NCBI RefSeq assembly: GCF_000717345.1
Contig: NZ_JNZA01000072.1
Span: 1-13,653, forward strand
DNA: 13,653 nucleotides
DNA from: Streptomyces lydicus
GTDB taxonomy: Bacteria > Actinomycetota > Actinomycetes > Streptomycetales > Streptomycetaceae
Reading direction: 5' to 3'
A program made the position numbers and the translations under genes. Below are positions 1 to 6,909 of this stretch, in pieces (the stretch's first letter is position 1; every line of letters begins with the position of its first letter). The notes under the pieces were generated by a model that was not told where the DNA came from, did no database searches, and saw only the letters and a list, made by a program, of their open reading frames with translations.

Positions 1-58
1 ACCACAGAGATCTACACAGAGTAGATCGTCGGCAGCGTCAGATGTGTATAAGAGACAG
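1..58 (+). other. Illumina Nextera i5 adapter (contamination, not genomic)
   Basis: Bases 1-17 match the 3' part of the Illumina P5 oligo with one mismatch (base 6, A for C). Bases 18-25 read AGAGTAGA, an i5 index sequence I recognise from the Nextera set. Bases 26-39 (TCGTCGGCAGCGTC) are the Nextera read-1 linker. Bases 40-58 (AGATGTGTATAAGAGACAG) are the complete 19-bp Tn5 mosaic end used in tagmentation. Genomic sequence therefore starts at base 59. Any reading frame that begins here, for example at base 44, is an artefact. Confidence 0.98.
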
Positions 59-78
59 CTCCCAGCGAACCCCGCCCC

Positions 79-669
79 TCAGACCTTCCGCAGCCCCGCG
101 AACGCCGTCCGCACCACGGCCTCGGCGACCTCGTCACGGCTGGCCGCGCCCCCGCGGCCCGGCCGGTACCACTCCACAATCGAGTTGATCATGCCGAAGA
201 GCAGCCGGGTGGCGAGCCGGAGGTCCACGTCGTCCCGCAGATCACCATCGGCGGCGGCCTGCTTGAGGAGATCGGCGACCTCGTGGTCGAACTTCCGGCG
301 GCGTTCCATGGCCCACCGCTCGGTGTCCGTGTTTCCGCGCACCCGCAACAGCAGTGTCACGTAAGGAAGTTCGTCCATCAGCACCTCGGCCACGCGCCGG
401 GTGACGTACTCCAGCCGCTCGATGGCCCTCCCCTGGACGGCACCCGGTTCCTCCAGCACACCGAACAGGCCGTCCAGGGACCGGCTTATCGCGCGCCGCA
501 GCAGCTCTTCCTTGCTGCGCACGTGGTGGTAGATCGAGGACTTCGAGATACCGGCCGCCTTGGAGAGGTGCTCCATGGACGTGCCGTCGTAGCCGCGCTC
601 GATGAACACCTCGACGGCGACCGCGAGCAGCGAATCAGGCGTATAGGTGTCGCGCTTGGCCATGGTCAT
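79..669 (-). CDS. paaR: TetR-family transcriptional regulator, probable PaaR repressor of phenylacetate genes
   Basis: A protein of about 196 residues with TetR/AcrR architecture. The N-terminal three-helix DNA-binding domain spans roughly residues 10-58, and its recognition-helix region reads AGISKSSIYHHVRSKEEL. A divergent helical ligand-binding domain follows. The start is either ATG at 669 (MTMAKRD) or ATG at 663 (MAKRD), 2 or 8 bases after the paaH stop, so the gene is the second of a paaH-regulator transcript. TetR-type PaaR proteins in Corynebacterium and Thermus repress paa genes and respond to phenylacetyl-CoA. That identity is inferred here from gene context and from the 14-bp palindromes at the two paa promoters. 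If those are its sites, it represses its own operon through the 2250 site. The stop lies only 20 bases from the adapter, but the reading frame is complete. Confidence 0.85.
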   Translation of the reverse strand: MTMAKRDTYTPDSLLAVAVEVFIERGYDGTSMEHLSKAAGISKSSIYHHVRSKEELLRRAISRSLDGLFGVLEEPGAVQGRAIERLEYVTRRVAEVLMDELPYVTLLLRVRGNTDTERWAMERRRKFDHEVADLLKQAAADGDLRDDVDLRLATRLLFGMINSIVEWYRPGRGGAASRDEVAEAVVRTAFAGLRKV

Positions 670-671
670 GA

Positions 672-2192
672 TTAGAGCACCAATTCCTCGAGGTCCGCAC
701 GGCGCCGGAGCGCCCAGGACGGTACGTAGCGTGCGCCGGCGTGGTGGCGGTGCATCGAGTCCAGCAGGTCCCACACCCAGTGGGCGCCGAGCCGCTCGAC
801 CCACTCCATGGGGCCGCCGGGATAGTTCACCCCCAGCCGCATGGCTGTGTCGATGTCCTCGGGCGACGCGACCTCGCGGGCCGCCGCGTCCACGGCGAAG
901 TCAATGATCATGGCGACGGTCCGGGCGATGATCATGCCTGGGACGTCCTCGATCACGCTGACCTGCTTGTCCAGCGCCTGGAACAGCCCGATCGCCTCCG
1001 CGAGGTCCTCCTCGGAGCAGCTGGCCGAGGCCGCGAGGGCGACCCGGGTGGCAGCCCGGTAGTCGAGCGAGAGATCGAAGCGGATGCACTTCTCGTACCC
1101 GACGCCCGTCGCCGGACAGCCGTTGGTCAGCGCGAGGCGCGCTCCTCCGGGGAGCCTGATGAAGCCCTCCGATTCCCCCGGTGTGTGGTCGGGGGTGACC
1201 TTGATGCCCGCCTCCTCGATCAGCTCCCGCAGCACCGCCGCGGGCCCGGGCAACCCCGCGTGTACGGCGACGGCCTCCGGGGCGGGCCGGGGCTCGGCGG
1301 TGCGCGGCTCGGGCCGGTGGGCGCCCTCGGCGTAGTCGAACCATCCGCGTCCCGTCTTGCGGCCGTGCAACCCCGACTCCACCAGCCGGCGCTGCGCCAG
1401 GGAGGGGGTGAACTTCGGGTCCTGGAAGAAGCCCTGCCACACGGAGTGGGTGACCGCCTCGTTCACGTCCTGCCCGATGAGGTCGGTCAGTTCGAACGGC
1501 CCCATCTTGAAGCCGGCGCCCTCGCGCAGCACGGCATCGATGGTGGCGGGGTCGGCGGTGCGCTCCTCGTAGGCGCGCAGTGCCTCGGCGTAGAAGGGGC
1601 GGGCGATGCGGTTGACGATGAAGCCGGGGGTGTCGGCGCAGCGCACCGGCTTCTTTCCCCAGGCCGCGGCGGTGTCGTACGCGGTGGTGGCGGCCGCCTC
1701 CTCGGTGGCGAAGCCGCTGATCACCTCGACCAGAGGGAGCAGCGGCGCGGGATTGAAGAAGTGCAGTCCCACGCAGCGGCCGGGATGGCGCAGCCGGCCG
1801 GCGACCGCGGTCACGGACAGCGAGGAGGTGTTGGTGGCCAGCAGGCAGTCGGCCGTCACGACGTCCTCCAGGGCCGCGAAGAGCTCCTGTTTGGCGGGGA
1901 GTTGTTCCAGGATCGCCTCGACGACCAGCGCGGCGTCGGCGAGCTCTACGAGGTCGGCGGCGGGGGAGAGGCGCGCACGGGCGGCGTCCCGCTGCTCCGC
2001 CGGAATCCGGCCTTTCTCCACGAGCCGGTCCAGCCGTCCGGCGATCGCCTCGGTCGCCTGCTGGGCGCGCCCGGGGGCGGTGTCGTAGAGGCGTACGCGA
2101 TGGCCGGCGACCAGCGCCACCTGCGCGATGCCCTGTCCCATGGTGCCGGTGCCCACCACTGCCACGGTGCTGCTGGTCCCGAGTGCCGTCAT
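672..2192 (-). CDS. paaH: 3-hydroxyacyl-CoA dehydrogenase (phenylacetate pathway, PaaH-type)
   Basis: 506 residues, the length of the two-C-domain PaaH/PaaC 3-hydroxyadipyl-CoA dehydrogenases. The Rossmann NAD-binding motif GTGTMGQG is at residues 14-21 and NTSSLS at 121-126. The substrate domain shows VGLHFFNP with the expected catalytic His144, Glu156 twelve residues on (the His-Glu dyad spacing of the family), and DTPGFIVNR with Asn194. A second, C-terminal 3HCDH domain follows (about 325-495, including NYPGGPMEW). It should oxidise 3-hydroxyadipyl-CoA to 3-oxoadipyl-CoA with NAD+ in the late, beta-oxidation-like part of phenylacetate degradation. The ATG at 2192 is preceded by GGAGG ten bases upstream. 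It is divergent from paaN across a shared promoter region and is followed almost directly by the TetR gene. Confidence 0.92.
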   Translation of the reverse strand: MTALGTSSTVAVVGTGTMGQGIAQVALVAGHRVRLYDTAPGRAQQATEAIAGRLDRLVEKGRIPAEQRDAARARLSPAADLVELADAALVVEAILEQLPAKQELFAALEDVVTADCLLATNTSSLSVTAVAGRLRHPGRCVGLHFFNPAPLLPLVEVISGFATEEAAATTAYDTAAAWGKKPVRCADTPGFIVNRIARPFYAEALRAYEERTADPATIDAVLREGAGFKMGPFELTDLIGQDVNEAVTHSVWQGFFQDPKFTPSLAQRRLVESGLHGRKTGRGWFDYAEGAHRPEPRTAEPRPAPEAVAVHAGLPGPAAVLRELIEEAGIKVTPDHTPGESEGFIRLPGGARLALTNGCPATGVGYEKCIRFDLSLDYRAATRVALAASASCSEEDLAEAIGLFQALDKQVSVIEDVPGMIIARTVAMIIDFAVDAAAREVASPEDIDTAMRLGVNYPGGPMEWVERLGAHWVWDLLDSMHRHHAGARYVPSWALRRRADLEELVL

Positions 2193-2202
2193 GCCAGCTG
2201 AT

Positions 2203-2207
2203 CCTCC
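2203..2207 (-). promoter_or_regulatory. Ribosome binding site of paaH
   Basis: The minus strand reads GGAGG here, ten bases before the ATG at 2192. This supports that start over any internal one. Confidence 0.7.
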
Positions 2208-2216
2208 CCGTCCGAC

Positions 2217-2229
2217 TTTTCCACAGGCT
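2217..2229 (+). promoter_or_regulatory. Candidate shared upstream element, copy 1 (TTTTCCACAGGCT)
   Basis: TTTTCCACAGGCT lies 20 bases before the palindrome at 2250. It matches 12 of 13 bases of TTATCCACAGGCT at 6910, which also precedes the same palindrome. Its first nine bases are one mismatch from the DnaA box TTATCCACA. The function is unknown; it could be an activator site, an isolated DnaA box or coincidence. Confidence 0.35.
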
Positions 2230-2241
2230 GGCCGGACCCTC

Positions 2242-2270
2242 TTGCCCCGACCGATCGTTCGGTTACTCTA
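2242..2270. promoter_or_regulatory. Candidate bidirectional promoter for paaN (+) and paaH (-)
   Basis: On the plus strand TTGCCC (2242-2247) and TACTCT (2264-2269) are 16 bases apart and could serve paaN. On the minus strand the overlapping bases 2265-2270 read TAGAGT, a good streptomycete -10 (TAGRRT), for paaH; its -35 is not recognisable. The two -10 elements overlap face to face and the operator lies against both. Hexamer matches in GC-rich DNA are weak evidence. Confidence 0.45.
2247..2264 (+). promoter_or_regulatory. Probable PaaR operator 1 (paaH/paaN divergent promoter)
   Basis: The core ACCGATCGTTCGGT (2250-2263) has ACCGA/TCGGT arms and fits ACCG-nn-CG-nn-CGGT, which is the core I recall for the Corynebacterium PaaR operator. 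The reverse complement of 2247-2264 is AACCGAACGATCGGTCGG, identical over all 18 bases to 6953-6970 upstream of paaA. The site sits between the candidate -35 and -10 of paaN and next to the candidate -10 of paaH, a position suited to repressing both. Confidence 0.85.
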
Positions 2271-2323
2271 ACTCTGTTGCCCTGTCCACTCCCAGCCCTT
2301 ATCCACCCTCCGCCCGGCTCGAC

Positions 2324-2329
2324 GAGGAG
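2324..2329 (+). promoter_or_regulatory. Ribosome binding site of paaN
   Basis: GAGGAG ends ten bases before the ATG at 2340. This favours that ATG over the in-frame ATG at 2352, which would lie 22 bases away. Confidence 0.65.
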
Positions 2330-2339
2330 TTGGTCATCG

Positions 2340-4022
2340 ATGGCCGCCGAAATGACCGCAGCGCAGTTGATCGAGAAGCACCGCCCGACTCTCGACCAGG
2401 CGCTGGAGGCGATCCGCACCCGCGCGTACTGGTCCCCGCACCCCGAGCACCCGAAGGCGTACGGCGAGAGCGCCGCGCCCGACGGCCTGGCCGCGTTCGA
2501 GGCACTGCGAGGCAAGCGCTTCGAGCTCGACCAGCCCGGTACGGACGACTGGGCGGGCGAGGAAGTGTCGCCCTACGGACCGGATTTGGGCATCAGCTAT
2601 CCCCACCCGGATGTGGACGTGCTGCTGCCGGCGATGCGCTCCGCGCTCCCCGCCTGGCGGGACGCGGGCCCGGAGACGCGCGCGGCGGTGTGCCTGGAGA
2701 TCCTGTCGCGGATCAGCGCCCGCACCCATGAGTTCGCGCAGGCCGTGATGCACACCAGCGGGCAGGCGTTCATGATGGCGTTCCAGGCGGGTGGGCCGCA
2801 CGCCCAGGACCGCGGCCTGGAGGCGGTGGCGTACGCGTACGCCGAGCAGGTGCGCACCCCGGGGCAGGCGCCGTGGTCCAAGCCGCAGGGCAAGCGCGAC
2901 CCGCTGGAGCTGACCAAGAGCTTCACGGCCGTACCGCGCGGCATCGCCCTGATGATCGGCTGCAACACCTTCCCGACCTGGAACGGCTACCCGGGACTGT
3001 TCGCCTCTCTGGCGACCGGCAACCCGGTGCTGGTCAAGCCGCATCCGCGGGCCGTCCTGCCCCTGGCGCTGACCGTCAAGGTGGCCCGCGAGGTACTCGA
3101 CGACGCCGGCTTCCCCGCCGATCTGGTGTGCCTGGCCGTGGACAAGCCCGGTGAGGGCCTGGCCAAGACGCTGGCCGTCCGCCCCGAGGTCCGGATCATC
3201 GACTACACCGGCTCGACCGCTTTCGGCGACTGGCTGGAGACGCACGCCCGGCAGGCGCAGGTCTTCACGGAGAAGGCCGGGGTCAACACCGTCGTCATCG
3301 ACTCCACCGATGACTACAAGGGCATGCTCAGCAACCTCGCCTTCTCGCTGTCCCTCTACAGCGGCCAGATGTGCACCACCCCGCAGAACCTGCTGATCCC
3401 CCGCGGGGGCATCACGACGGACGCCGGACCGAAGTCGTACGACGAGGTCGTCAGCGATCTCGCCGGCGCGGTCAGTGGTCTGCTGGGCGATGACGCGCGT
3501 GCCAACGCGCTCCTGGGCGCGATCGTCAATCCGCAGGTCAAGGAGCGGATCGAGGCCGCCGCCGGGCTGGGCGAGGTGGCGCTGGCCTCTCGCGAGGTGG
3601 CCAATCCCGAGTTCCCCGGGGCCACGGTCCGTACGCCGGTGATCGTCAAGCTGGACGGCGCCAAGCCGGACTCCGAGGCGGCGTACCTGTCGGAGTGCTT
3701 CGGCCCGGTGTCCTTCGCGGTGGCTGTGGACACGGCGGCCGACGCGGTGGATCTGCTGCGGCGCACGGTCCGCGAGAAGGGAGCCATGACGGTCGGCGCG
3801 TACACCACCTCCACCGAGGTGGAGCAACTGGTCGAGGACGCCTGCCTGGAGGAGTGCGCCCAGCTGTCGCTGAACCTGACCGGCGGCGTCTATGTGAACC
3901 AGACCGCGGCGTTCTCGGACTTCCACGGCTCCGGTGGCAACCCCGCGGCCAATGCGGCGCTCTGCGACGGCGCGTTCGTGGCGAACCGCTTCCGGACGGT
4001 GGAGGTGCGACGGCAGGCGTGA
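2340..4022 (+). CDS. paaN: PaaN-type aldehyde dehydrogenase of phenylacetate degradation
   Basis: 560 residues with an aldehyde dehydrogenase fold. Visible motifs are MIGCNTFPTWNGYP (nucleotide-binding region), GSTAFG, the general-base glutamate Glu311 in FTEKAGVN, and the catalytic nucleophile Cys345 in SGQMCTTPQN. The N-terminus, with RAYWSPHPEHPKAYGE, is the form I associate with actinobacterial PaaN. In the pathway such an enzyme oxidises the ring-opened 3-oxo-5,6-dehydrosuberyl-CoA semialdehyde. Unlike E. coli PaaZ it has no C-terminal MaoC-like hydratase domain, so oxepin-CoA hydrolysis must be done by another protein. The upstream region carries the probable PaaR operator shared with paaH. 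It converges on the methyltransferase gene across a strong hairpin. Family assignment is firm; the exact substrate follows from context. Confidence 0.9.
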   Translation: MAAEMTAAQLIEKHRPTLDQALEAIRTRAYWSPHPEHPKAYGESAAPDGLAAFEALRGKRFELDQPGTDDWAGEEVSPYGPDLGISYPHPDVDVLLPAMRSALPAWRDAGPETRAAVCLEILSRISARTHEFAQAVMHTSGQAFMMAFQAGGPHAQDRGLEAVAYAYAEQVRTPGQAPWSKPQGKRDPLELTKSFTAVPRGIALMIGCNTFPTWNGYPGLFASLATGNPVLVKPHPRAVLPLALTVKVAREVLDDAGFPADLVCLAVDKPGEGLAKTLAVRPEVRIIDYTGSTAFGDWLETHARQAQVFTEKAGVNTVVIDSTDDYKGMLSNLAFSLSLYSGQMCTTPQNLLIPRGGITTDAGPKSYDEVVSDLAGAVSGLLGDDARANALLGAIVNPQVKERIEAAAGLGEVALASREVANPEFPGATVRTPVIVKLDGAKPDSEAAYLSECFGPVSFAVAVDTAADAVDLLRRTVREKGAMTVGAYTTSTEVEQLVEDACLEECAQLSLNLTGGVYVNQTAAFSDFHGSGGNPAANAALCDGAFVANRFRTVEVRRQA

Positions 4023-4034
4023 CCGGGCTGAGCG

Positions 4035-4061
4035 CGGGCCCGGGAGGCTTTCCCGGGCCCG
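4035..4061. terminator. Strong hairpin, probable bidirectional terminator
   Basis: CGGGCCCGGGA (4035-4045) pairs perfectly with TCCCGGGCCCG (4051-4061) across a five-base loop (GGCTT). It lies 12 bases after the paaN stop and 21 bases beyond the stop of the convergent methyltransferase gene. There is no T-tract, as is usual for streptomycete terminators. The stem is symmetrical, so it could serve both strands. Confidence 0.8.
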
Positions 4062-4082
4062 GCGGACGGGCCGTGGCGCCCG

Positions 4083-4757
4083 TCAGACGGCCTCCGGGCC
4101 CTCGATCCGGGCGTGCCGCCCGATCCAGGCGTGCATGGCGACGGCGGCAGCGGCCCCTGCGTTGATCGAGCGGGTCGAGCCGAACTGCGCGATCGAGCAG
4201 ACCAGCGAGGCGTGCCGGCGTGCCTCCTCGGTCAGGCCCGGCCCTTCCTGCCCGAAGAGCAGCACACAGCGTCGCGGCAGCGCTGTCGTCTCCAGCGGCA
4301 CGGAGCCGGGGAGGTTGTCGATCCCGATGATCGGCAGCCCCTCGGCCGTGGCCCAGGCTGTGAGGTCCGCGGTGTCCGGGTGGTGGCGGACGTGCTGATA
4401 GCGGTCGGTCACCATCGCGCCACGGCGGTTCCAGCGGCGCTGCCCGACGATGTGCACCTCCTTGGCCAGGAAGGCGTTCGCGGTCCTGACGACCGAGCCG
4501 ATGTTGAAGTCGTGGCCCCAGTTCTCGACGGCCACGTGGAAGTCGTGGCGCCGGGTGTCGAGGTCCGCGACGATCGCCTCGCGCGTCCAGTAGCGATACC
4601 GGTCGACGACGTTGCGGCGGTCGCCGTGCGCGAGCAGCTCGGGGTCGTAGTGGGCGCCCTGCGGCCAGGGCTCCGGGTGCGGACCGACACCGATCCGGGT
4701 CCCGTAGCCCTCGTCGTACTGGAGGGGCTCGTCAGGGGCGGTTTTCTCGCTGCTCAC
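4083..4757 (-). CDS. SpoU/TrmH-family RNA 2'-O-methyltransferase
   Basis: 224 residues with the three SpoU/TrmH (SPOUT, knotted) motifs: NIGSVVR at 85-91 (motif 1 Asn and Arg), LLFGQEGPGL at 166-175 (motif 2, Glu171), and an S-I-N-A-G-A-A-A-A-V segment at 197-206 (motif 3, usually SLNVSVA). Members transfer a methyl group from S-adenosylmethionine to ribose 2'-OH of tRNA or rRNA; the target base cannot be read from sequence. The N-terminal ~75 residues are not a typical substrate-binding extension that I can name. The start is GTG at 4757, overlapping the TGA of the HTTM gene in a four-base GTGA, so translation is probably coupled. It is the last gene of a three-gene minus-strand operon and converges on paaN. 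Confidence 0.88.
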   Translation of the reverse strand: MSSEKTAPDEPLQYDEGYGTRIGVGPHPEPWPQGAHYDPELLAHGDRRNVVDRYRYWTREAIVADLDTRRHDFHVAVENWGHDFNIGSVVRTANAFLAKEVHIVGQRRWNRRGAMVTDRYQHVRHHPDTADLTAWATAEGLPIIGIDNLPGSVPLETTALPRRCVLLFGQEGPGLTEEARRHASLVCSIAQFGSTRSINAGAAAAVAMHAWIGRHARIEGPEAV

Positions 4758-6157
4758 CCCACGAGCGTATGGCCACCGCCGGAGTGGTCGGTACGGGCCT
4801 CCGGCTCACCGCCCCCGGCCGCACCGTCCGCAGTGGCCGTCCCGCCCCGCGAGAAGAGGCGTTCACGCAGGCCGGAGACGTGTCCGGAAAGCCAGGTCAG
4901 GAAGTTCGTGGGCAGGAAGACCGCATCCGCCGCGATCATCGCGAGCGAGAAGAACGGCAGGCCCAGCAGGATCGCGATCGAGAGGTGCTCACAGATCATC
5001 ACGACCAGGAGCACGTTCTTCAGCCGCCGGTTGAACAGCGTGAACGGGAAGGCGACCTGGACGATCACCGTGCCGTAGGTGATCAGCATGATCATCACGC
5101 CGTTGCTGCCGAGCAGCTGTGACAGCGCGGGCCAGGGGGAGAAGTAGTCCAGGTGCATCGGGTAGAAGACAGCGGTGCCGTCCTGCCAGCGGGTGCCCTG
5201 GATCTTGTACCAGCCGGCGGTGGCGTAGATCAGGCAGACCTCCACCATGATCACCAGCAGGGCGCCGTTGTGGGCGAGCTTCGCGAGGGTGTCCAGCACG
5301 ACGCGCGGTTCCCCGGGGGCGTGCCGCTGCACCGCCCACCACAGGCCGTGCGTGGCCCACAGGCCCCACAGCACCAGGCTCCAGCCGATGTGCGGGAACG
5401 GGCCGTGCCCGAACCAGGTGAGGCCGTGGCCGCCGCTGAGCTGGGCGACGGCCAGGCCGAGGCCCAGCACGGCCCACAGGACGACACCGGTCAGGTCACG
5501 GCCCGGAGCGGCCGTCCCGGCAGCCTCGGCCCGCTTGGCACGGCGCGCGTCGAGCGACCAGACCTGCCCGCACCGGGTCAGCACGAGATACATCGACATC
5601 AGGTGGATGACGTTGTCGCCGCCGTCCCCTATGAAGATGCTGCGGTTCTGCAGCGAGATCACGCCGAGCATGAAGAGCACCGACATGGTGCGGGTGCGCC
5701 AGCCGAGCATCAGCCCGGCGGCGGCCAGGATGGCCACGAAGTAGACGAACTCGAACCATCCCCGGCTCCCGGACCACAGCAGCACGGAGAAGGCGTGGTT
5801 GGTGTCCAGGAGCTGGCGCGCCATGTCCGTGCTCCACGGCCCTTCGGGCCCGTAGAGATTCGCCCGGTTGGGCCACTCACGCAGCAGGAACAGCAGCCAG
5901 GTCGCCGAGAAGCCGATCCGGATCACGGCGGTCTGGTACGGCGCCAGCGCCCGCCCGGTGGCGCGCCCGAAGCCCCGCCCGATGGCGCGCTCGATACGGG
6001 TCTCCTCGTAGGGGGCGGCGGGAGACGTGGCGGGTGTCTGGGGCGCCTCGGGCTCCTGAGATGCCTGCGCCTGCTGTGGCACGTCGGTCGGCTCCGTGGT
6101 CTGCGGCGGGGGTGCGCTCTGTGTGCGCGGCGGCTGCTGCGGCGTCGGTGACGTCAC
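4754..6157 (-). CDS. HTTM-domain (vitamin K-dependent carboxylase-like) integral membrane protein
   Basis: 467 residues. Residues 1-55 are rich in Pro, Gln, Thr and Ala and probably disordered and cytoplasmic. A multi-pass membrane region follows, with segments near 77-93, 134-152, 157-170, 183-196, 223-241, 256-276, 297-316, 354-374 and 381-412, then a short Gly-rich tail. The stretch YATAGWYKIQGTRW (311-324) followed by DG and a Tyr is the signature of the HTTM family, which includes gamma-glutamyl carboxylase. Lys318 sits where the human enzyme has its catalytic lysine, by my recall of that motif. No bacterial substrate is known to me for this subfamily. The GTG start at 6157 overlaps the TGA of the DUF5819 gene. 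The frame is open upstream to about 6943, but that part is the shadow of the DUF5819 gene. Confidence 0.85.
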   Translation of the reverse strand: MTSPTPQQPPRTQSAPPPQTTEPTDVPQQAQASQEPEAPQTPATSPAAPYEETRIERAIGRGFGRATGRALAPYQTAVIRIGFSATWLLFLLREWPNRANLYGPEGPWSTDMARQLLDTNHAFSVLLWSGSRGWFEFVYFVAILAAAGLMLGWRTRTMSVLFMLGVISLQNRSIFIGDGGDNVIHLMSMYLVLTRCGQVWSLDARRAKRAEAAGTAAPGRDLTGVVLWAVLGLGLAVAQLSGGHGLTWFGHGPFPHIGWSLVLWGLWATHGLWWAVQRHAPGEPRVVLDTLAKLAHNGALLVIMVEVCLIYATAGWYKIQGTRWQDGTAVFYPMHLDYFSPWPALSQLLGSNGVMIMLITYGTVIVQVAFPFTLFNRRLKNVLLVVMICEHLSIAILLGLPFFSLAMIAADAVFLPTNFLTWLSGHVSGLRERLFSRGGTATADGAAGGGEPEARTDHSGGGHTLVG

Positions 6158-6849
6158 TGGATCTTCGCCCCCTCGGGCACGTCGGCTGCGGTGACCTGCC
6201 ACCAGGGCAGCACTCGGTACACGGGCCTGTTGCTGATCTTCTCGGTGCTCCACGGCGGCGGGCTGACCGGCGTCGTCTGCGAACGGACCTGCACCCGGTC
6301 GATCCGGCCACCGGCCCGCGTCCACTCCTCGCTCATCCGGAGCATCACGATCCGCCGGATGTAGCGCTCGGCCATCTCGCCGCGCAGGCCGAGCGGACGG
6401 TTCTGCGCGTTGTGGGAGTTGACGAAGAGCTCCCAGCCTCGCCGCAGCTGGTTCTGCTGGGTGTGGCTGGGCAACGGGTTGTGCAGGATGGCCTGGCCGT
6501 CGCGGGCGGTCAGATCGGTCCACCCGGTGGTCCGCGAGGTCCCGTCCTCGGTGCGCAGCTGCGCGCGGACCTGGACCGCGATGTTCTGCTGCAGCGGATT
6601 GGGCGCGAACAGCTTCCAGTTCTGTTCGTACTCGGGATACACGTACTCGCTGATCAGGTCGCCCTGCTGTTTGCTGAGCGTGTTCGACGGCGCGACGTGC
6701 AGGAACATCATCGCGAGATGGATCGCGACGATGACGGCGACGGCACAGGCCGCCACTCCTATGACGATCCGCGAGGGCAGCGAGAGCGCGGCCAGTGGCC
6801 GCGTTTCGTCCCCGTATGACTGCATTCCCGCCCCGTTCCCAGAATCCAT
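6154..6849 (-). CDS. DUF5819-family single-pass membrane protein
   Basis: 231 residues: a short polar N-terminus, one hydrophobic segment at about 28-50, then a long soluble domain predicted outside the membrane. The motif QNWKLFAPNP (76-85), preceded by YVYPEYE, is typical of the DUF5819 family. Members are commonly found, to my recollection, beside HTTM genes in actinobacteria, as here. No catalytic motif is recognisable and no function is established. The ATG at 6849 has GGGG eight bases upstream and GGAG thirteen; an ATG at 6825 (residue 9) is an alternative. The stop overlaps the next start as GTGA. It is divergent from paaA over 142 bases, and the second paa operator lies about 105 bases upstream of its start, so PaaR could influence it too. 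Confidence 0.82.
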   Translation of the reverse strand: MDSGNGAGMQSYGDETRPLAALSLPSRIVIGVAACAVAVIVAIHLAMMFLHVAPSNTLSKQQGDLISEYVYPEYEQNWKLFAPNPLQQNIAVQVRAQLRTEDGTSRTTGWTDLTARDGQAILHNPLPSHTQQNQLRRGWELFVNSHNAQNRPLGLRGEMAERYIRRIVMLRMSEEWTRAGGRIDRVQVRSQTTPVSPPPWSTEKISNRPVYRVLPWWQVTAADVPEGAKIQ

Positions 6850-6909
6850 GCGGCCAACCCCGCTCCGGAACCGTACCTACGCGCCGCACCGGGCACACCC
6901 TCACCCGGG

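Noticed and set aside
40..58. Tn5 mosaic end taken as a natural transposon end
   Set aside because: It is preceded by the Illumina linker, index and P5 remnant, so it comes from library preparation and not from a mobile element.
44..364. 106-codon plus-strand frame at the left end
   Set aside because: Its start codon lies in adapter sequence, and the rest is antisense to the TetR gene.
741..2201. 486-codon open frame on the plus strand, antisense to paaH
   Set aside because: It is a GC-rich shadow: composition is Gly/Arg/Val-heavy with no recognisable domain, while the opposite strand encodes a full 3-hydroxyacyl-CoA dehydrogenase with catalytic residues.
2334..3926. 530-codon open frame on the minus strand, antisense to paaN
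   Set aside because: It is low-complexity Arg/Gly/His-rich and lies wholly inside the well-supported aldehyde dehydrogenase.
5153..6151. 332-codon open frame on the plus strand, antisense to the HTTM gene
   Set aside because: Its translation has no family features; the minus strand has a clear multipass HTTM protein.
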